Source: Acidobacteriota bacterium (GTDB lineage Bacteria; Acidobacteriota; Terriglobia; Acidiferrales; UBA7541). Taken from it: DNA of 5,465 nucleotides. This document shows positions 1-4,732 of this stretch, piece by piece; the stretch's first letter is position 1, and each line of letters opens with the position of its first letter. Where the stretch lies: positions 1 to 5,465 of the forward strand of contig QHZC01000388.1 in NCBI GenBank assembly GCA_003224515.1, in the 5' to 3' direction. Below the pieces are notes generated by a model, which was given only the letters and a program-made list of their open reading frames with translations, had not been told where the DNA came from and searched no databases. The position numbers and the translations under genes are program-made.

Positions 1-324
1 CAATGAGAGGGTTTTACGGGGAACACCGACCATCATTTGCATTCTTTCCCGGCTTTTAAGCAGTCGGCCCGGTGCCCAGGTGGGGCACGGTAATTTTCCC
101 TCAGAGAGAATCGCGTTAACGATATTAGAGACAAGCCACGCTCCATTCGATGCGGTGCGGAAAATACGAGCGAGTCCGGCAGACATGTACGTCAACCTCC
201 GGCTTCTTGAAAGGCGGGATCCCGAAGAAACTAGGCCCTTAATTGTAAATCGACTGTCAACATCTACGATGCTGGTTGCTGTTCTTGAACGAGTTCCATC
301 AAAGAACTGTTTAGCTGCATTCAT
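1..324 (-). CDS. Unidentified partial open frame, minus strand, running off the left edge
   Basis: The minus frame is open from a stop at 427-429 to the window edge, about 142 codons. A plausible start is the ATG at 324-322, preceded on the minus strand by a Shine-Dalgarno-like GGAG six bases away. This gives 108 residues beginning MNAAKQFFDGTRSRTATS and running off the edge without a stop. The product is rich in Arg and Ser and has no domain, membrane segment or signal peptide that I recognise. A second long frame on the opposite strand (in frame from position 2 to 484) overlaps it completely, so at most one is likely to be real. I prefer the minus frame only because of its ribosome-binding site. 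It could equally be chance. I give no function. Confidence 0.22.
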   Translation of the reverse strand, partial: MNAAKQFFDGTRSRTATSIVDVDSRFTIKGLVSSGSRLSRSRRLTYMSAGLARIFRTASNGAWLVSNIVNAILSEGKLPCPTWAPGRLLKSRERMQMMVGVPRKTLSL

Positions 325-484
325 GGCTAACTCCGGAACGAGACCAGCGTCCTTACCAGCGGAGTGCCGTACGAACCTTGCAGGTTCTCTCAAGGCCCTT
401 CGGTCGTCACTGCCGACTGGAGTGCATCAGAATGCTACAGAGAGTCTATTGCAGCGCCCCCCACTTGTTATGTCGAACAAATGA
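80..484 (+). CDS. Unidentified open frame, plus strand, probably not a real gene
   Basis: This frame has no stop from position 2 to the TAA-free run ending with TGA at 482-484. Its first usable start in the window is a GTG at 80 with no convincing ribosome-binding site. The 134-residue product has a mixed composition and matches no family I know, with no repeats or membrane helices. It lies opposite the minus-strand frame at 1-324. Length alone, about 161 codons counting the part before the GTG, is the only argument for it. It could be the 3' end of a gene entering from the left, or simply the antisense of one. Confidence 0.12.
   Translation: MGHGNFPSERIALTILETSHAPFDAVRKIRASPADMYVNLRLLERRDPEETRPLIVNRLSTSTMLVAVLERVPSKNCLAAFMANSGTRPASLPAECRTNLAGSLKALRSSLPTGVHQNATESLLQRPPLVMSNK
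373..395. repeat. Two mutually exclusive small hairpins
   Basis: GAACC (373-377) pairs perfectly with GGTTC (383-387) around a 5-nt loop. CCTTG (376-380) pairs perfectly with CAAGG (391-395) around a 10-nt loop. The two stems share bases and cannot form together. Such switching pairs occur in attenuators and in structured RNAs, but stems of 5 bp are common by chance and nothing nearby supports a regulatory role. Confidence 0.2.
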
Positions 485-695
485 ACTTCTTTGCGCTCGT
501 TTGACCCGACTGCCACGTGTTACCCGTTTTCCGGAAGATCAACCAGACTAGCTTAGCTCTCCTGAAACGGATGTAGGCCGCTGCCTAGACGTTTCCATAT
601 TCGTTGTGCCCGAAGGGCATGAAAAACTTAGCTACGAGACCTTAAATGAGACACCAGTCGTTGAGCACAAGTCTTTATTTTTGCCGTCAGTTGGA

Positions 696-836
696 CTAGC
701 CCATGGCACCCACGTGACCCTGCCGCGACGATTCCTTCTTCTTCTGCGCCGCTTTCTTTGCTTTCGCTCTCTTCGTGCGAGCGACGGCAGCGGCCCGTGA
801 GGCTTTGAGCGCGCTCTTGCGCCGCCCAGGTCTTAG
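696..836 (-). pseudogene. Possible remnant: Lys/Arg-rich C-terminal tail
   Basis: On the minus strand a 46-codon frame ends with TAG at 698-696 and is closed upstream by an in-frame TAG at 839-837; it has no convincing start. The peptide is strikingly basic and Ala-rich, including ARTKRAKAKKAAQKKKESS, and resembles the unstructured basic tail of a nucleic-acid-binding protein. A neighbouring minus frame is open upstream (to 939), so a frameshifted gene end is conceivable. I recognise no family. The alternative is chance: the plus strand here is pyrimidine-rich (TTCTTCTTCT), which automatically yields Lys/Glu codons on the minus strand. Confidence 0.2.
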
Positions 837-932
837 CTAGCGTCCCCGCAGATGGGGAGATTATGGCAGATGCAGGAGGTACACGAAGCCTTTTCCAGCT
901 CCAGCTTCCCGCCCAAGGCTGCTGGGAATACG

Positions 933-1002
933 TGCTCACTGCTTAGTGAGCAGACGCGAGACGCCCGTCGCGCTCACCACATAATTTATTTATGTTTTGG
1001 TG
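933..1002. repeat. Cluster of three adjacent inverted repeats
   Basis: Three hairpins stand almost end to end. The first is TGCTCACT (933-940) with AGTGAGCA (945-952), a perfect 8-bp stem on a 4-nt loop. The second is CGCGA (955-959) with TCGCG (968-972), a 5-bp stem on an 8-nt loop. The third is CACCA-CATAA (975-984) with TTATG (990-994) and TGGTG (998-1002), two 5-bp stems separated by a 3-nt bulge. An AT-rich tract is embedded in the third. There is no T-run directly after the first stem, so a classical terminator is not clear. It could be a structured RNA, a boundary or transposon-end element, or a terminator cluster separating upstream DNA from the cas operon. The pairing is visible directly; the role is unknown. 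Confidence 0.4.
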
Positions 1003-1033
1003 GGGTGAAGGGAGGTATTTATTGACTTGATAC

Positions 1034-1062
1034 TTGACAGGCCATTTCTCCCACCCTACTCT
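1034..1062 (+). promoter_or_regulatory. Weak sigma-70-like promoter candidate, distant from cas3
   Basis: A perfect TTGACA (1034-1039) is followed after 17 nt by TACTCT (1057-1062), which matches the -10 consensus at only three of six positions. A second TTGAC lies at 1022-1026. It points toward cas3 but would leave an untranslated leader of more than 300 nt. The strong -35 and good spacing make it worth recording; the poor -10 keeps confidence low. Confidence 0.22.
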
Positions 1063-1291
1063 CGACTGCTGGAGCCACTCCCATGCAGCGCTTTTGGCCG
1101 CGAGCATTGTTTTCTGACGCTACCTCTTGTTGTCTCGCTTGTCGTAGCAGTTGCGATTCACTACAGGCGAAGAACAAGGCGCACACCCCTCCGAATAATC
1201 GCCGAAGGATCGGCTTCCGTCCGCCACACGACGTTTCACGCGGCGGGCCAGTAAATCTCCGCGGCCAATCGCTGCGGCCTAATTGAAGGTT

Positions 1292-1297
1292 TATATT
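1292..1297 (+). promoter_or_regulatory. Weak -10-like box upstream of cas3
   Basis: TATATT lies about 90 nt before the cas3 start, but the -35 region at the right distance (TCGCTG, 1269-1274) is poor. If used, transcription would begin near 1304 and the palindrome at 1332-1346 would fall in the leader RNA. Confidence 0.2.
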
Positions 1298-1331
1298 CTG
1301 CTGCGGGGCGTTTTTAAAGCCCTGAAGTGTT

Positions 1332-1346
1332 CCGCGAAAATCGCGG
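1332..1346. promoter_or_regulatory. Perfect palindrome, operator or leader-hairpin candidate
   Basis: CCGCGA and TCGCGG form a perfect 6-bp inverted repeat around AAA, 39 nt before the cas3 ATG. As DNA it has the two-fold symmetry of a regulator site; as RNA it would be a tight GC-rich hairpin in the leader. No second copy was seen in the window and no regulator gene is present, so its role is inferred from position and symmetry only. Confidence 0.3.
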
Positions 1347-1372
1347 CCTCGTTCAGTGCACGGTTGTACTTC

Positions 1373-1385
1373 GAGGATCCAATAA
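1373..1385 (+). promoter_or_regulatory. Ribosome-binding site of cas3
   Basis: GAGGA sits 8 nt before the ATG at 1386, a normal Shine-Dalgarno strength and distance. It supports this ATG as the cas3 start; the conserved GHxPYPWQ region begins about 23 residues into the protein, as expected for this family. Confidence 0.7.
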
Positions 1386-2531
1386 ATGGTAGCCCCGACG
1401 CCGGTTCCGAAACCAGCTCCAGAATTCGCGCCGCTGTTTGAAGCGCTCACTGGCCATCATCCATATCCCTGGCAGCAGCGGCTATTTGATCTTCTCCTTT
1501 TAGGTGAAATTCCTGCCGACATTGGGCTGCCTACCGGCTCTGGCAAGACTTCCATTATGGTTGTGTGGCTGATTGCCGTCACAGCGGGAGCACCTGTCCC
1601 GCGGCGACTTGTGTGGGTCGTCGACCGGCGTGTTGTTGTTGATCAAGCGACCACTGAGGCTGAGCAGCTTGCGATTCGGATCAGCGAGGCAAGCGCCAGC
1701 CCAGCGCTGCGTGATTTCAGGGATGCCGTTGGAGGAGTCTCATTGACGGCTTCCGAGGGAGAGCTGGCAATTAGCACTCTGCGCGGCGAGAAGGAGGATA
1801 ACCGGGCTTGGAGCAAAGACCCGTCGCGACCGGCCATCATTGTTGGCACCGTCGATATGATCGGCAGCCGTCTCTTGTTTTCCGGCTACGGCGATGGACG
1901 AAGTCGCCGCGCCTCGCACGCCGGCCTGCTCGGCCACGATGTCCTGCTAATCAACGACGAGGCACATTTGACTCTGGCCTTTGCATCCTTGATCGGCAAG
2001 CTCGCGAAGATGGAATCAAATACTGCTCGCGTGAAGCAGCTCCGCATCGTGCGGCTATCCGCAACCCATCAGAGTGGGCATCCATGCTGGCCGGAGTCGC
2101 TCGCTGAGGACCAAAAACAACCAGAGTTCCACAAGATCTTTAAAGCGCCGAAGCATCTCGGAATTGTTCCGGCCGGAAAGCAGCATTCCAAGCTGCTGGA
2201 ACTGGCGACCGCGCCTGGGCTGGCGCGAATTTTGATCTTCCTGCGCAAGCCTAATGAGGTCCGCGAGGTCGCCAAAACGCTTACACGCAAACTGGGCAAC
2301 AAGTCGGAACGGATCATTTGCCTGACTGGAACCATGCGCGGTTTCGAGCGGGACCAGCTTATCCGCCATCCCGTCTTTCAGGAGTTCGGGGCAGCGAGGA
2401 TGCCAAGTCAATCATGCTGGCTAATTGCGACGTCTGCCGCTGAGGTCGGAGTGAACATAAGCTCCGACCGGCTCATCACTGATCTGGAGACAGCAGACCA
2501 CCTGATCCAACGGTCTCTGAAGCAGAGCTGA
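1386..2531 (+). CDS. cas3: Cas3 N-terminal fragment: superfamily 2 helicase core
   Basis: The product is 381 residues, of which the last five (SLKQS) are frameshift junk. Helicase motifs appear in order: a Q-like GHHPYPWQQ (residues 23-31), Walker A PTGSGKTS (49-56), motif Ia VVDRRVVVDQA (78-88), STLRGEKEDN (130-139), the highly typical PAIIVGTVDMIGSRLLFSGYG (149-169), DEAH box (191-194), SAT motif III (225-227), motif IV RILIFLRKP, LTGTMRGFERDQL, and motif V TSAAEVGVN (349-357). Motif VI begins as HLIQR (372-376) and stops. Without the motif VI arginines, which contact ATP and couple hydrolysis in this superfamily, the fragment should not be an active helicase. The start is supported by GAGGA eight bases upstream. 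Confidence 0.9.
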   Translation: MVAPTPVPKPAPEFAPLFEALTGHHPYPWQQRLFDLLLLGEIPADIGLPTGSGKTSIMVVWLIAVTAGAPVPRRLVWVVDRRVVVDQATTEAEQLAIRISEASASPALRDFRDAVGGVSLTASEGELAISTLRGEKEDNRAWSKDPSRPAIIVGTVDMIGSRLLFSGYGDGRSRRASHAGLLGHDVLLINDEAHLTLAFASLIGKLAKMESNTARVKQLRIVRLSATHQSGHPCWPESLAEDQKQPEFHKIFKAPKHLGIVPAGKQHSKLLELATAPGLARILIFLRKPNEVREVAKTLTRKLGNKSERIICLTGTMRGFERDQLIRHPVFQEFGAARMPSQSCWLIATSAAEVGVNISSDRLITDLETADHLIQRSLKQS

Positions 2532-2540
2532 AAGACGCGG

Positions 2541-2565
2541 AGCAAAAAGAAGGCAAGCAAAAAGA
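2541..2565. repeat. Short direct repeat with A5 runs next to the first cas3 break
   Basis: AGCAAAAAGA occurs at 2541-2550 and again at 2556-2565, a 15-nt spacing inside the Cas3 linker (DAEQKEGKQKD). The repeats and five-base A runs lie about 30 nt after the frameshift. They are the sort of sequence where slippage or sequencing indels arise, although the missing motif VI shows that more than a single-base slip happened. Confidence 0.5.
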
Positions 2566-2710
2566 CCCTCGGAAGTGCAAGGCCCTCGTTTATTTCCGCG
2601 AACTACTGGAGGCAGCAAATGACATCTCAACGTCGCGGCTATTCACGTCTCCGCCACCAGCGATTGCTTGCTCCGAGCCTGCGCTTGAAGCGCAGCTTCA
2701 TCACTGGCTC

Positions 2711-4729
2711 GTGGACGTTTGGAGCCAGACCTCGCTGAGCGCACATCCCGCTCGCCCCGCAGTGGAGCCGTGGCTGCATGGCAAGCAGGCCGATTACCCG
2801 GAGACCTATGTCGCTTGGCGCGAGGATGTACCCGACCTCACTTTTGGGGTAGTCGACGCCGAAGACTTGGAAGTGCTCCTGGCGAAGTACCGCGTCCTAG
2901 CACACGAGCGGCTGCGCGAGCCAACGCACCAGTTTCAGGAGAAGTTCGCGGAGCTGGCGCAGAAGTCTGATCCAGTGAGAAGACTGCTGTGCCTGAAGCC
3001 GGATGGCTCAGTAACCGTTCTCAGCGTGCGCGATGTAGCTGACAAACGGCAAGCGGAACAACTTAGGTATACCCAGCTGATTCTTCCGCCGGGCTGTGGT
3101 TCGCTGGACAAAGGGATGTTTTCGCCTGAGTGCCCGGATGCGACCGACAGCGGGGCTGTACTGGTCCCCTACGACCTGGCGGGATGCGAACTGGACGACG
3201 TGTCCGGCGACGCAGCAACGCCAACGGACGAACGCTGGCAGCTACAACGGCTCGGCGAGGTCCCGCCGAACAAACGCGAGCAGCCCGTCACCCTGCCTGA
3301 TCTGCAAGCAGCCACGCTGCGCACCTTCGCAGCTGAACGCGGCTGGCGGCTGCTTTTCCGACTAGAAGGGGCTGCTGCCGAAGGCGAGGACGACGCCGAT
3401 ACCGCAGTCTTGCTTTACTTCAAGCAGATCGCTGAGCAGACAGAAGGCTCAGGCTCAGTTTTACTTGAGAAGCACCTCAATGCAGCAGCTGAAAAGGCAG
3501 CGGATCTGGCGGGAAGACTCGGACTGAGCGACGAAATCACACGCGCCCTGGTGTTGGCTGGCCAGTTCCACGATCTCGGAAAACGGGAGCTGATATGGCA
3601 ACGAGCGGCCCGAAATCCAGAGGGTTCGCCGCTTGTCGCGAAGTCGGCAATGCCAATGCGCCCCCGCCTGCTCGCCGGCTTTCGCCATGAGCTGGCGTCG
3701 TTGCGACACGCGGAACGCGGGCTCGATGGTGTGCCGGCCGAAGTTCGCGATCTCGCCCTGCATCTCATCGCCGCCCACCACGGCTGGCCATCGAGGCAGC
3801 ACAAAGATTTGGCCGCTTACAGAAGCGGTACGGAGCATGGGGTTTGGCTTACCTGGAGGCCGTATTTAAGGCAGCTGACGCTTTGGCTTCTGCCGATGCG
3901 GAGGAGTATGCCTGACGTTTACATCAACCTCGACCCGTGCAACCCCGGCCAGTGTTATGCGTGCTGTGGGCTGATCGAATTATTCGAGCTGCAAGGGGCG
4001 CAGACACGTTCGCACTTTGAGCTTGATCATCTCTTCCCGCACAAAGCGACATTCGTGGTCGAGACCGAGACAGCAGCTGATCTTGCTGAAAACATTGCGC
4101 TCCTGGCGAACGCGAAATGTGAAGCCGTTCCCCGTCGCGCCGTAGCGTCTAGCAAGCAAAGCACAGCAGGAGCCGATGCAGGCGAGCCTAAATCCAAAGA
4201 TTCTATGGCCCCATTGCTGATACATCTGCCGGTTCGAACGATGACGCTCGATTGGTGGCTCGATGAATTTTGGAGTAACAACAGTGACTTGAAACTGTGG
4301 GCCGGGAACCAGAGTTCGTTGCAGATTTGGACAAAACTCTGCGATTTGGTTCCAGCGAAGACTGAGCCAGCTATGATTTTCGAAACAGCGGAGATGGCCA
4401 AAGGAAGATTCGGCGTCGATCCGCGATCCGCTTGGGAGGCGTTGGACCTTGGCTATTCGCCCAACGAGCAGAATCATTCTGTGCGCACTTATCCCCCTGT
4501 CGAAGTCCTTGCAGCCATCGGCCTACAGGGCTTTCGTCCAAAGGGCACTCGCAGGACAGGTCTCGGCTACTGCCTCTGGCTATCGCCGTTGCCCGCGATA
4601 GTGGCGCGGACTGCCTGCATGCAGCCGTGGGAGGGCCTTCTCAGAGCTGCTTACGCTTTCCGTTTGGAAGAACGCGGTAGCTACAAGTACTTCAGCTTTG
4701 CTGAAAGAGCCATTTCGGTTCAGGAGTGA
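2711..4729 (+). CDS. Apparent fusion ORF: Cas3 HD half read into Csb3 (probably not a natural protein)
   Basis: A single frame, opened by TGA at 2480-2482 and with GTG at 2711 as one possible start, reads without a stop to 4729. It joins two unrelated parts. The first (to about 3787) is the middle of Cas3, with PWLHG and ETYVAWREDV and then the HD nuclease signature: His255, His287-Asp288 (FHDLGK), His326 (FRHE) and His356-His357 (AAHHGW), counted from the GTG. These are the expected metal ligands. From about 3790 to 3907 the frame is wrong: the genuine Cas3 C-terminus lies in another frame. From 3908 it is Csb3 from its own ATG. The GTG at 2711 lies inside conserved Cas3 sequence (LHHWLVDVWS) and has no ribosome-binding site, so the 672-residue product is most likely an artefact of the frameshifts. 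Confidence 0.55.
   Translation: MDVWSQTSLSAHPARPAVEPWLHGKQADYPETYVAWREDVPDLTFGVVDAEDLEVLLAKYRVLAHERLREPTHQFQEKFAELAQKSDPVRRLLCLKPDGSVTVLSVRDVADKRQAEQLRYTQLILPPGCGSLDKGMFSPECPDATDSGAVLVPYDLAGCELDDVSGDAATPTDERWQLQRLGEVPPNKREQPVTLPDLQAATLRTFAAERGWRLLFRLEGAAAEGEDDADTAVLLYFKQIAEQTEGSGSVLLEKHLNAAAEKAADLAGRLGLSDEITRALVLAGQFHDLGKRELIWQRAARNPEGSPLVAKSAMPMRPRLLAGFRHELASLRHAERGLDGVPAEVRDLALHLIAAHHGWPSRQHKDLAAYRSGTEHGVWLTWRPYLRQLTLWLLPMRRSMPDVYINLDPCNPGQCYACCGLIELFELQGAQTRSHFELDHLFPHKATFVVETETAADLAENIALLANAKCEAVPRRAVASSKQSTAGADAGEPKSKDSMAPLLIHLPVRTMTLDWWLDEFWSNNSDLKLWAGNQSSLQIWTKLCDLVPAKTEPAMIFETAEMAKGRFGVDPRSAWEALDLGYSPNEQNHSVRTYPPVEVLAAIGLQGFRPKGTRRTGLGYCLWLSPLPAIVARTACMQPWEGLLRAAYAFRLEERGSYKYFSFAERAISVQE
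3787..3915 (+). pseudogene. cas3: Out-of-frame true C-terminus of Cas3
   Basis: In the frame whose codons include TGG at 3838-3840, the sequence reads AIEAAQRFGRLQKRYGAWG, then LAYLEAVFKAADALASAD and EEYA, then TGA at 3913-3915. This matches the closing helices of I-G Cas3 proteins (RFxRLQxRYGxWGLAYLExxxRxAD). In the preceding HD frame the same DNA gives an unrelated peptide (SRQHKDLAAYRSG). The stop overlaps the csb3 ATG by 8 nt, a normal arrangement for translationally coupled cas genes, which further supports this as the authentic end. Confidence 0.85.
3900..3907 (+). promoter_or_regulatory. Ribosome-binding site of csb3 inside the cas3 end
   Basis: GGAGGAG immediately precedes the csb3 ATG at 3908. 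The GGAG core is 4 nt from the start, close but usable. Together with the cas3 stop at 3913-3915 it argues for coupled translation and for a separate csb3 start, against a fusion protein. Confidence 0.6.
3908..4729 (+). CDS. csb3: Csb3, Cas8-like subunit of type I-G effector complex
   Basis: The product is 273 residues starting MPDVYINLDP. The N-terminal signature NPGQCYACCGLIEL (residues 12-25) is the hallmark of the Csb3 family (usual form NPGQFFACCGLLEL), and the C-terminal FSFAER (about 262-267) is also typical. A low-complexity Ser/Lys/Ala-rich linker lies near residues 78-100, and a Trp-rich stretch (LDWWLDEFW) follows it. Csb3 sits between cas3 and csb1 in I-G loci and is thought to serve as, or replace, the large Cas8-like subunit of the crRNA complex; its exact contacts cannot be read here. 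The start is chosen because the family begins exactly at this Met, with GGAGGAG just upstream, although the frame is open further 5'. It ends 3 nt before csb1. It appears intact. Confidence 0.85.
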   Translation: MPDVYINLDPCNPGQCYACCGLIELFELQGAQTRSHFELDHLFPHKATFVVETETAADLAENIALLANAKCEAVPRRAVASSKQSTAGADAGEPKSKDSMAPLLIHLPVRTMTLDWWLDEFWSNNSDLKLWAGNQSSLQIWTKLCDLVPAKTEPAMIFETAEMAKGRFGVDPRSAWEALDLGYSPNEQNHSVRTYPPVEVLAAIGLQGFRPKGTRRTGLGYCLWLSPLPAIVARTACMQPWEGLLRAAYAFRLEERGSYKYFSFAERAISVQE

Positions 4730-4732
4730 ACT
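4721..4732 (+). promoter_or_regulatory. Ribosome-binding site of csb1 inside the csb3 end
   Basis: CAGGAG (4721-4726) overlaps the last csb3 codons and lies 6 nt before the csb1 ATG at 4733, an ideal distance. It supports co-translation of the two genes. Confidence 0.65.

Larger units (their letters stand above)
1..1385. other. Long region without a recognisable gene upstream of cas3
   Basis: About 1.4 kb precedes the cas operon, and I identify no known protein family, tRNA, rRNA or CRISPR repeat in it. Open frames exist on both strands but none carries a motif I recognise; the two best candidates are listed separately. The left part (1-900) is mixed in composition. Positions 980-1040 are distinctly AT-rich and follow a cluster of inverted repeats (933-972). 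The last 130 nt before cas3 contain three copies of GCGGCC (1261, 1274, 1343), a 15-nt perfect palindrome and a weak -10-like box. The stretch may be decayed accessory DNA plus the cas3 promoter region. That reading is inferred from the absence of coding signal. Confidence 0.6.
1386..3915 (+). pseudogene. cas3: Type I-G (I-U) Cas3 helicase-nuclease, broken by two frameshifting deletions
   Basis: Cas3 is recruited by the crRNA-guided complex to unwind and cut target DNA. In type I-G the helicase comes first and the HD nuclease is at the C-terminus, as seen here. The gene is readable in three pieces: 1386 to about 2513 (helicase, through motif V and HLIQR), about 2514 to 3787 (linker and HD domain) and about 3790 to 3915 (C-terminal helices, stop TGA 3913-3915). 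At the first break the family motif VI core FGRxNRFG is missing. At the second, the segment normally lying between HHG and RFxRLQxRYG is missing. Each change is a net loss of 3k+1 nt, so the intact gene would have been in frame. By comparison with the family as I remember it, some 15-20 residues are gone at each site. No other stop or damage is visible. Assembly error is the main alternative to true decay. Confidence 0.88.

Noticed and set aside
72..88. GTGCCC-AGGTG-GGGCAC hairpin
   Set aside because: A perfect 6-bp stem, but isolated inside open frames with no T-run or flanking gene end, so not reported as a regulatory feature.
607..619. TGCCC-GAA-GGGCA hairpin
   Set aside because: A 5-bp stem with no following T-run and no gene ending nearby; too short to call a terminator.
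606..800. Plus-strand open frame of 64 codons
   Set aside because: It has no ribosome-binding site, the composition follows the local pyrimidine tract (Leu/Phe/Arg run), and it matches no family.
1027..1254. TTG-started plus-strand frame with a short hydrophobic stretch
   Set aside because: It has a rare start, no ribosome-binding site and a single short hydrophobic run (LPLVVSLVVAVAI). An overlapping frame at 1083-1286 is equally open, which points to chance.
1..1385. CRISPR array upstream of cas3
   Set aside because: I looked for regularly spaced direct repeats of about 25-40 nt and found none, only short repeats such as GCGGCC.
1019..1450. Minus-strand open frame of 143 codons overlapping the cas3 start
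   Set aside because: It covers the cas3 promoter region and the first codons of cas3 on the opposite strand, with a Gly/Ala/Ser-rich start that mirrors cas3 codons. It is best explained as a shadow.
2500..2560. Programmed ribosomal frameshifting joining the two Cas3 parts
   Set aside because: The missing motif VI core is not encoded in any frame at the junction, so a recoding event could not restore a full Cas3. No classical slippery heptamer sits at the crossing point; the A5 runs lie after it.
3980..4477. Minus-strand open frame of 165 codons
   Set aside because: It lies wholly opposite csb3, whose family motifs and start are clear, so it is an antisense shadow.
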